From Gyrodactylus bullatarudis (lineage: Eukaryota > Platyhelminthes > Monogenea > Gyrodactylidea > Gyrodactylidae), in assembly GCA_012064415.1 (NCBI GenBank), contig SSNU01000053.1, forward strand, positions 124,001 to 188,000: a DNA stretch of 64,000 bases, written 5' to 3'. The notes under the pieces were generated by a model. That model searched no databases, was not told the DNA's origin, and worked only from the letters and a program-made list of their open reading frames with translations. Positions within the stretch are counted from its first letter, which is position 1, and every line of letters starts with the position of its first letter. Of the stretch, positions 20,531 through 30,500 are shown piece after piece. The position numbers and the translations under genes are program-made.

Positions 20531-22392
20531 ATGATGGCTGACGTGATTAATAATTCGATAAACGAAAAACTTTCTCTACGACCAGATTGTAAATTTAATG
20601 GAAGTCTTAACCAACAAACTTTAAATCATCACAAAGATCAGGATAATCATTTCAATTTACAATTTAAAAATACTATAACGGAAAGACCATCTTTTGATGA
20701 TGTATCCGCTACAAAAAGACAACAGTTATTTCATAAGAAAATTGAACAGTGTTGTAAAGTTTTTGATTTTACCAGTGATAAAGCATCTGATATTGAAGAA
20801 AGAGAGGCAAAGACAAACATTCTAAACCAGCTCATTTCCTATGTTAGATCGCACAGAAACTCCCTGACTGAAGAAGCTTATCCTCTTATTGTCAAACTTG
20901 TTGAGAAGAATTTACTTCGAACGCTTCCACCTGCTAGTAATCCTGAATTTGGTATTGAATTCGATCCGGAAGAAGATGAGCCCACTTTAGAGGCAGCATG
21001 GCCCCACATGCAGCTGATTTATGAATTTTTGTTACGAATCTTAGAATCTGACGATTGCAACGCTGAAACTGCTAAAAACTATTTTAACCAAGATTTCATC
21101 TTGAAAATTTTAGAGCTATTTGATTCAGAAGATCCACGTGAACGTGATTTAATCAAAACCATTTTACATCGTATTTACGGCAAATTCATTTGTCACAGAC
21201 TTTTTATAAGAGATCAGTTTACCTACATATTTTTCCGCTTTATCTACGAAACAGAGCGTCATAACGGAATAACTGAGTTACTTGAAATAATTGGAAGTAT
21301 AATCACAGGTTTCTCAGTACCCCTCAAGGATGAGCATAAAAATTTTCTCATTAAAGTTCTGATGCCTCTTCACAAAGTCAAATCATTATCCATATACCAT
21401 GCTCAGTTAGCTTACTGTGTTGTTCAATACCTAGAAAAGGATGCATCATTAAGTCAAATAGTTGTTCTTCGCTTATTGAAATATTGGCCAAAAATGCATT
21501 CTCCAAAAGAAGTCATGTTTCTGAATGAACTCGAAGAAATTCTTGATGTTATTGACCTCATTGAATTTCGTAAGATAATTAAACCATTATTTAAACAGTT
21601 GGCCAATTGTGTTTCTTCTCCTCACTTCCAAGTACGTGAAATTTTGAGAAAAATTTCTTCTTTTTAAAATTAAACTTATCTTCTACAAGGTTGCAGAAAG
21701 AGCTCTTTATCTATGGAGCAATGAATATATAGTCAGTTTGATGAGTGAAAATATCAGGGAAATTCTTCCTATAATATTCCCTGCTCTTTATCGAACCAAA
21801 AATCACTGGAATAAGTTAGTGAAAGTTGTCCAAGTCTGAAAATATATTTGATTGATTATCATCTGTTTTTTTCAGGACAATCCATGGCCTGATATATAAT
21901 GCATTAAAATTATTCACTGAAATGAATCATAAACTTTTCGACCAATGTACTCAAGAGTATCGAGAGAACTTGAAAAAGTAAGTACAGAGTAATTTAGTCT
22001 TAAAAACAACTTTTTCATCTAATATTTTATTCAAAACTAGAATGCAACTAGATCAAGAGCGATATGAAAAGATGTGGAAAACTATTGAAATGACTGCTCG
22101 AACTCGTCCTGAATTCAAAGATATTGTCTGTGACAGAAAGGAAGAAACTTTGGAATCTTTTATCCACGGAACCTGTGCATCAGACCAATACCATGATTTC
22201 GAAGAAGAAATTCCACATGAATTAGCCAGTTATTCTGACTTTTGTCCATTTTCATTCAATGATTGTAGATGGCAAAAATCAGAATATAATTCTCAAGATA
22301 AAATCAAGGAAGATATAGAATCCGCTACTCCAGAGAATATTAAGCACACTCTGGATAACTTGAAGATAGCCTCTGAAAATTATGTAAGCTAA
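20531..22392 (+). CDS. PPP2R5: PP2A regulatory subunit B56 (B' family)
   Basis: Four exons: 20531-21631, 21690-21814, 21876-21977, 22041-22392 (introns 58-63 nt), giving 559 residues. The first ATG of an ATG-ATG pair is used as start. After a variable N-terminus of about 60 residues comes the pseudo-HEAT-repeat core, with near-invariant B56 stretches such as [77 protein letters not shown] and THWNK-like [20 protein letters not shown]56 docks LxxIxE-containing substrates onto the PP2A A-C core and acts in kinetochore, Wnt and insulin signalling. The C-terminal 90 residues are lineage-specific and acidic. No missing core segment is apparent. Confidence 0.95.
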
Positions 22393-22416
22393 AACAAATA
22401 TTGTAGTGAAAAAGTT

Positions 22417-22584
22417 AGCATTCTCACTTTTATTTTCACAAATAATTCTCTTATTTATTATCTGATTTAGTGAGAACGGTAATGTTGGATTTCTCTACCA
22501 AATTAAAGAAACAACTAAAAAAAGTAAATTATTTTATATATTGTTGAACTAAATCACATAAGAAATAATAAAAGTGAGAATGCT
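22417..22584 (+). repeat. inverted repeat (long hairpin) in the B56 3' UTR
   Basis: The left arm begins AGCATTCTCACTTTTATT (from 22417) and the right arm ends with its reverse complement (to 22584). Further weaker pairing around the inner TGATTTAGT blocks gives arms of about 50-60 bp. It begins 25 bp after the B56 stop. The right arm contains AATAAA (22567-22572), so the hairpin may overlap the polyadenylation signal. It may be a small MITE. Confidence 0.65.
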
Positions 22585-22769
22585 TGTTTTTATTAAAGGG
22601 TAGAAAAAATAATATTAGTTTTTATGAATTAACCTTCCCAAGTTATTTTGAAGATGAATTTAAAAGAAAAGATTTTAATAGATAAATATCCATACTAATG
22701 ATATAATTCAATTAGATAATTATTATCTATTGGTTTATAAATAATTTTAATATATTATCAATAATAATT

Positions 22770-23478
22770 AGGGTGGAAAATAAATGGAATAAAATATTGA
22801 AAAATATCTTAAAAATGGCAAATAAATCGCAATTATGGAAAAATGGGGGGAAATTTTAGTCCATTGCGTTAGCATACGAAATACAAGTTTCTTTTTTGAA
22901 TGTTTAATTCTTATCATGAAAATACTTTAGTTTTGAAAAATATCTTTCTACATAAGCTGAAATCGGCTTCCATCTCAACAAAAGATTTTACTCCATAGTA
23001 CTAATATTTTCATCTTCTGATTTTACATTTTTTGAATTTTTTTCGGTTTCGCTGGCTTTTCAAGTATCCTTTTTAAAGGATCCTCTTTATATCGAGATTC
23101 TGCACGATTTCAATTCCTTTCCTTAATGAAGTTTTATAATTCTCCATTTTTTATTCAATAGTTTTTAATAGCTTCAACCCATTTTGTAGGGAACGGAGTT
23201 TGAGGCCTTCTCAAATCTGAGAGGAAATCTCTGCGTGATTTATTTTTAATGGTGCCTTAACAGAGCCTAGGTAAGAAATTAATAGGAGAAGATGGGAAAC
23301 CGAGACAAATGAGGACACAAAAGGATCGGAAAAAGGGGAAAAATGGAAACTTGAGATTAAAATGGCAAAAAAATCGCAAAATTATCTAGGAAACTAAAAG
23401 GTGTAGAGAATTAATTTTTTGATATTTTTTTAAAAGCACAGTTGATTATGATATCAAAAATCGAAAAATTTCCACCCT
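22770..23478. mobile_element. about 709-bp element with short terminal inverted repeats
   Basis: It begins AGGGTGGAAA and ends TTTCCACCCT; AATT flanks both ends and the outer AT-rich flanks are also complementary. The interior contains two similar segments around AATGGCAAA...ATCGCAA (about 22815 and 23362) and no intact coding frame. Probably a non-autonomous DNA transposon; superfamily unknown. Confidence 0.5.
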
Positions 23479-23615
23479 AATTATTAATAATAATACATTC
23501 AGTTATTTTTCAAAAAAATTTTTTGAATTGTTATCGATAACAAAAAAATATATATAGTCCTAGAATTTATGTATTTTTTATATAAACAAAATTTTTCTTT
23601 ACATTATAAAATCTC

Positions 23616-24131
23616 TCAAAGATTAAACATCATTCTCTGATAGTCAATCAAGTCTACTTGACACCTTGAGTTAAATTTCTCTGTGACAATTGGTTTCACG
23701 ACGATTCCTTTTTTCTTGCTTGGGCGATTCATTATGCATGTTTGACATAAAGACATGTAATGGGTTATTTGTTCTTGGCTTATATTGACGTAGTATTTGT
23801 CAACTTCTTTTTTGGTGTATTTAATTCCTTTATGACCCACGGATTTATGACACTGGTCGATGATTTCAAAGATCTCTGAGTATCTCACGTAATAACCTTT
23901 GTTTATTCCTTCATTGTCCTTAGAATAGATTCTTTGTTTTTGATTTATGACTTCAACGCCTTTTCTCTTTCTCAATCTGTATATTTGAGGTTCCTCTGCA
24001 TATTTGATTGAGGTATCCATTAATTTACGAATTTGATCATCGTACATTTCGTCCGTTAGTATTTTAGAGTTGCCATTTTTTTCTTGAGATAAAAGAAGCT
24101 CGTAGAAACGTGTTTTCATTGACTCTGTCAT
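23616..24131 (-). pseudogene. truncated integrase with H2C2 zinc-binding domain (KRBA2-like / Ty3-derived)
   Basis: 171 codons from an ATG at 24131. Residues about 95-140 form an HHCC zinc-binding domain of the integrase N-terminus: H-x4-H (HKSVGH) followed by a CQTC pair. The frame then enters the integrase catalytic core (CQVDLIDYQ, with the first conserved Asp) and stops within ten residues, before the second Asp and the Glu of the DDE triad. The N-terminal helical region resembles arthropod proteins annotated as KRAB-A domain-containing protein 2-like, which are domesticated or mobile Ty3-type integrases. As it stands it cannot integrate. Whether it is a relic or an expressed short protein is unknown. 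Confidence 0.7.
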
Positions 24132-24427
24132 TGCTAAAATGAAGTCTGACTATGTTTATTTTACCCATTGCTATTTGGACCAATAAAATTATTGCAGAAA
24201 AATGAGTCTGCTAAATTAAATGACAATGTAATTTAATATCAAACAGAATCTAGAACTGTTCTGGTGAAACGATTATGTTCTGCATTACACTAATTATATT
24301 TTCAAAAAATCTAGATTAATGTTAAAACAGTGTAAAGTAATGTATTTTGTCAATGTAATTTTCTGACCTCTAAAATCAGGGTCTGACCCTTGTAATCCAT
24401 AAGGTTATGTACGATTACAAGCCCCAT
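24132..24427. other. intergenic, nothing recognised
   Basis: AT-rich sequence upstream of the integrase-like frame. No repeat partner in the window and no open frame. Confidence 0.35.
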
Positions 24428-24620
24428 CGAAAAGGGACAGAGGGGTTAAATGTTTTCGTTACACTTTAGGCAAGTCACTTGTATATTGCAAAAGCATAGA
24501 CCGTATATGCTAACAGGCATATACCGAAAAGGGGCAGAGAGGAAAAATATTTTCGTTACACTTTCAACGTTGAAAGTGTAATTAATTACACTTTCATCAT
24601 TCGTTACACTTTAGGCAAAA
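24428..24620. repeat. short direct repeats with GTTACACTTT motifs and nested perfect palindromes
   Basis: A unit beginning CGAAAAGGGACAGAGGGG and ending TTTTCGTTACACTTT (from 24428) recurs in a variant from 24524. The motif CGTTACACTTT occurs three times. Between the last two lie overlapping perfect palindromes: 24556-24581 (26 bp, centre AACGTT) and 24572-24595 (24 bp, centre TTAATT). No coding frame. It may be the end of a degraded transposon. Confidence 0.65.
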
Positions 24621-24799
24621 CATATGCAAATTTATACATTCTTTTTGTGATTATATTAACCGTGATGGCAAAATTATGTTGCATTAATAGTAGACCATAT
24701 ATTTAAATAGCCAAATTTATAGATATGAACCTCGAAATTTGTCAATACAGCTAGTTGACATTAGGATTAGAATTTCCTATTTTTCTCCGAATTGGCAGT

Positions 24800-25175
24800 A
24801 ACACAAATATTTTCTGAATCCCATGATAAAATGTGCCCATAAGTTGTTGAAATAAAAAGTAAAAGCTTTTATTCACCTCAAACCTCTCGTCTTTCTATCC
24901 AGCATGACTGATGGTCATGCTACCTCAGAATATCTTTCAGGAAATAAGGCAGCTAATGTCCCTAAAAAACCAATTCTGCCGAAATTAGACTAAACTTTTA
25001 GTCTAAAAGTTGAAAATTTGGGGAAATTTCAAATTCCAAAAATAGCAAAATTTTATCAGATTGCACTTTTTTAACAACTTATTGGTTCATTTCATAACGT
25101 GATCCAAAAATATTTGTGCTCCTGACTATCAGGAAAAAAATATTGAATTTTTTGTAAAAATAATAAATTCTCATC
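24800..25175. repeat. fold-back element, family II, second copy
   Basis: Left arm about 24800-24855 (ACACAAATATTTTCTGAATC, then a CCCATAAGTTGTT block) pairs with right arm about 25068-25122. The outer right end to 25175 carries the same TTTTTGTAAAAATAATAAAT and TCTCATC motifs as the element at 5457-5989. Diverged and incomplete on the left. Confidence 0.55.
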
Positions 25176-27529
25176 TTCATTCCAAGTATGTTTATAGTTC
25201 TAAATTAAAAGCTAAAGATGATGTAATTACACCCATGAGAAAGATATGAGAACGAACGAATTAATTGTAGTTATTCATAAGCATTAAACGGTTTTTTTCT
25301 CCAGTCTTAATCCTGGATTTATAATAAATCTATCTACTCGTTCATTCTCGATCATTCGCACCTAGATTTTCCCCTAGACTCTTTTAACTTTATAATCAGC
25401 GTGCTAAAAATGAATTTGTTTAAATAATCAGTGCAAATTTTTATTGAAATTCTAAATGAGTTTTACTCAAAGAGAACAAAGATCTTGATTAAAGCCTTGA
25501 CATACTCAATATCAATGTCAGATGATTTTACGAGAAAATTAATGACATTAAATATGTGAGAATTCTTAGATTAGAATGGTACTAACTTTCAAAAGTATTT
25601 TCTTTACCTGGTCATTATAATATTGATCGAATATTTTTAATAAAAGAAATTATCGGTTTTATCCAGGGCTATTCAGATAAATGCTAATCACTCCTCTCTA
25701 AATTCTTCCTTGAATATATCAATTGTGAGTGATCCTGAATCTAATCAGATACTTGATTTACTGTTTCCAATTTATTCAAATGATTCTATGATCTAACATT
25801 CAATAATTCTTTCACTGTTCAATATATTATTGGGTAATTTAAAAAGTATTTTTTTAATTATCTTAATGTTTCATTTAATAATAGAAAACCGCATTAACTT
25901 ATGGCAGTTAATTGAAATTCTATTTTGAAAGAAAGCATTCCAAACTTTTTTGAATTTATACATTTCACCCTACTTATCTCTTTCAATCTGATATTTATAT
26001 TTTCAATTAAATACATTTTTTCCTCTACTAAGCATTGGTTTCTTCTATAATACATGCTTAGAATAAGTGTAAAATTGACAAATTTTGGGTAAAAAGGGTT
26101 TAGTTGAATTAATTTATCTGATCATCTAAGAATTTTATTTTCGTTAGTAATACTAAAAAGATGAAGGCCTTTTTGTAAGATCAATTCCTAGTCAACTTTA
26201 ATTTTCGTATTTTTTATCCTAGGATCAATTAAATTTGTGATTATTTTCTTTTGGCACAATATTATTTTGGCATTGATAAAATTCATATTCCCCCGATTCT
26301 CTTTTTCAAATATCTCTATTATTGCTTTAGAAATCCAAAGGTTTCTCTAATACCGACATCAAAGCGAATGAGAAGCTCCTTTTATCTTCAATTTGCCGAA
26401 AGAGTGATACAGCTAAATGATAATCACAAACAGAATTTGATCAGTCTTTAAACTTCATGAGTTCATGCTCAAGAATTTCTCCTTTTGCCGTTACTCACAT
26501 TGATCCAAATGGTTATGTGAAACCTTCTTTTTTCAGAATTAACGATAACAGCATTTTAAAAGCATAATAACTTTATTCTGGCTTTAACTTTTTCAATCAA
26601 TTCAAAGATATGATTTGAATTATTCCATTACATCATAATGTTGAGTGATTACATCAGAACACATTGATGAGTACCAGAATTCTTAAAAATATTGAATCAA
26701 TACGTGAAGACTTTGGCTTTCTCTCTCCATGAATATATGTAATAAATATATCAGAAGCTACTTCAAACATTTTTACTTCCTATTTTTTTTCATTCAAAAC
26801 ATTTATTATTGTTATAATACTTTCTTACATCGTGCGCAAACAATTGTCAATAATAAATAATATTTATTTAATAACTCATATTTTTACTTTGAAGTAGCTT
26901 CATAAAATTATCTGATGATAAAGAAAAAAACGTATTTAAGGAATATGAGTAATAATTATGTTGCTTTTTAATATACCAAAAAAGCTACCAGAGGTAGATG
27001 AAATTTACAGAATAAGTTATAAGAAACGATTTTTATTTTCTTTTCAAAAATGTACTGGATCTTATTTCTTTTTGAGATTAATGTTCAAGTCCGAATATAT
27101 GGGCGAATCTATAGAGTATTTGCCCCCTCATATTTTGTAGTAGTTCAACTGAATGAAAAAGAGACTCAAGGCTCTTTATCATGGATGGTATTAAAAAGAA
27201 TCTCTGGCTTAAAGATTAAAAATTAATAAGAATCAAAAATATAAAACTTCATGCTTCGATTCAAGGAATTTTCAGACTTGTAACAAACATATAATTTGAT
27301 CAGGTGTATCAGGTTTACTCACTGCTCTAAATTTACATTTTAATTTATAATTAGAATGTAAAAAGAGAAAATAAATGTGATTCTCTTTAATTATTGACTA
27401 CTGAAAAATATTAATTTTTTTAAAATTGACTTTAAACAACGTCAATTATTATCGCGAATTATCTCTAAATATCTTTCTATTTATTTCTCGAGGTCAACAT
27501 TTTTATTCTGAACACTATTCAATTGAAAA
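25176..27529. other. intergenic, no gene seen
   Basis: 2.3 kb of AT-rich sequence before the first macroglobulin gene. Short frames at 26251-26451 and 26958-27140 show no domain, no splice context and no homology that I recognise. The promoter of the macroglobulin gene should lie near 27400-27529. Confidence 0.45.
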
Positions 27530-30500
27530 ATGTTAACGAGATGTATAATCTTCTTGTTGATGCCCATAATTCTGATCAAGGCTTTAGGGAGTATTGTGGA
27601 GAAAACCGAAAACCAAAATAGCCGAAAAACATCTTATCCCACAATCATAGAACCCTCGGCGTATATCCTAGGCCAGAGACAACTAACAAAGATAATATTT
27701 CCAATAAAAGACAAATCTCCAAAGTATTTGCATGTCAAAATTATGAACGAGCGTGAAGAAATTTGTGAATTCGATAAAGAGCCAGAAATTTCAAAAAATT
27801 TGGCCTCTTTTACTTTTGAAACAAGTATAATGGTTGATCGAGATATAAAACACAACTTAATTGACATTTCTTACAAGTTCATTGATGAAAATGAAGAAAT
27901 AATTGATTTCTACACCAGTACACTTCCGGTCGTCAAAATAACTCCGATGATCATTCTCGAGATAGATAAGCCAATCTATCGTCCTAAAGAAACAATCAAT
28001 ATACTTCCAATCATACTCGACTCTTATAAGAATTTTGGACTTGAACTTTCAAGGAATATAAATTGCTATGCTAAAACAATTGAGCCTGCAAATATAGCCA
28101 GTGGAGATGACTTTAAAATAATTTTACATAATCCCACTGGAGAGAAAATCAAAGTTTGGAAGAATATCACACATCACAAGTTAGAGATATTGAAATATGA
28201 GTTATTTGATGATTTAATCGAAGGGGATTGGCAACTTACTGTCGAATATCAGGAGAAACAAATATATCAAAAAAGTTTTATGGTTCAACATTATATCTTG
28301 CCAAGATATCTAACTACTATCGAAGCTGTTACAATCCCTAGACATGTGAATGACTCTGAGTTGGTTCTAAAGTTTTGTGCCAAATACACCAAAGGAGGAT
28401 TCATTAGAGGTACAGTGAATGTCAAGCTAACTGTAAATTCAAGAAATTTCGAGTTTATTGAGCAATTGAGCTATAATTGTGCTTGGCATCAACTGAATGA
28501 TCTTGATTATAAAAATGTGAAATCAAAAAAAATTGTTTCAGATTATCTGTATCTTTATGCTACATTTGAAGAATACGGTTCAAAGGAAACCGTTACCAAG
28601 AACTTTGATAAATATTTTGAACTAAAACATGATTTTAATCAAATAACAGAACTGTTAGAAGAAAAAATTAATCAAAAAGATTTCATATCTATCTTGAGGA
28701 TTAACCCTATAAATGTGAAGAACAAAAAATTCACAATATCCTCACCAAGCAATAAAAATATGGTATTTATTGGAAAAGTTAGCAATAATCGATCAACGGA
28801 AATAGTTTTGCCAAAACTTCAAAAGGACTCTATATTTGTTTTAGCTGAAACAAAAAAATCTGAAGAAATATATCCAAAGAATTCAACTCAATCTACTAAG
28901 GATTTTGTTATCATAGAAGAACCCCAATCCGAAATCAACTGCTCTCAAACAGTAAAATTAAAAATCATTATTGAACCAACAACGCCTGATTTTCAGTTGA
29001 CAATTCTTTCCAATAACATTAGATTGAATTGGTTAGGAGTGACTTTGACCAAAGAAGATTTTCAAATCTGCAGAGATCGTCAGGATATTCTTGGGCATTA
29101 CAAATGTAACGAGGATAATTCAATAACGTGTACGGAGAACTTTCATGGTCCTAATTGCATGTACAGGAGAGATAATACTCCTAATTTTTTCAAATATCAC
29201 ACTGGTGAAACGTTCTTGCGCACGAGCTTAAATTTAGAAAAGAAAAAAAACCAAAGAGAGTTTCTAGTTTATGATTTGGAAATTCCTACAAATGGATTCA
29301 TTGGAACTGAATTAGACATAACTTTTATCAAGTATAATACTGGTGATCAGAATATTGCACAAACAAAATATAAAGCGAAAAATTCTAAAAAATGCCAAAC
29401 CATGTCGAAAATAGTTAAAAGTTCGTTCAAATTTTCACAATCCCAATCTGTTCCTGGAGAGAATGTCTCACTTAAGATCAGTATTTTACCTCAAAAGTCT
29501 CAGGACTTCAATCATGATACAATTTGTCTCTTGAAAGGTTACGATGTTACTTTGGCCGAATTCGAAAGGAATAAAAATTACATTATAAATTACCAAAGAT
29601 ATATTGACGAAATTGAAGACCGGCTTTTTATTAAATGGAAGTTTAACTATAACCAAAGATCCCTCATGCCAACCGGAAAATTTAGCTATCTTCCTGGATA
29701 TTTTCCTTACAACCATAGTCTTACATCAGGAAAAAATTATGGGGAACGTTTAAGCAATGCAATAATAAGAAATAGGAATCAAAATAGATTTGAAAGAGTT
29801 CGATCTAATTTTCCAGAGGTATGGTTCTTCCGATTGCAAGAACTGGCCATTGGACAAAAGGATAAGAGTAGAAGAGAAGTCTCAATAAGTTTAACAGCTC
29901 CTGATACAATTTCAATTTTCAATGCCTCTTCCATTTGTTTATCAGAGAAAAATGGAATTTTAGTCCCTGAAAATCTTGCTTCATTAACTGTTAAGAAAAC
30001 ATTTTTTCTTGATATTCATCCACCAAAGTATTTAAAGCAGTCGGAAATCGTTTCAATTCCCATAACAATTAACATTCAAGATGTTATAATGATGAATCAG
30101 ACAAATCTAATTGAAATCAGCATCAGTATCAATACAGACGACTGGGATTATTATGGGCCAACGTTTTTTTTGTTTTGTTCAAATAGATTGAATGAAATAA
30201 TTTTCCAAACAAGATTGATGGCAAAGAGATTGGGCAAACTATCAATCGAAATATCTGGAAAATTTATCAACAATTCCAAAGATTGCAATAGTATGAATTC
30301 CACAAAGGAAACTATATTCACTGATAAAGTAATGAGAGAAGTTATAGTCAGACCACAAGGTGAAGTTGTCGAACAAAATATTAACATTTATTTGTGTCAA
30401 GATGAAACACGAGAGATTATCCTACCTCCAATAATCAAAGATTCTCTAAGAGTTTATGTTACAGTTAGTACAAGCCATATCGGGTTATTAACGAGCTATT

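Noticed and set aside
26251..27140. Two short plus-strand frames upstream of TEP-A
   Set aside because: No recognisable domain or splice partners; lengths are expected by chance.
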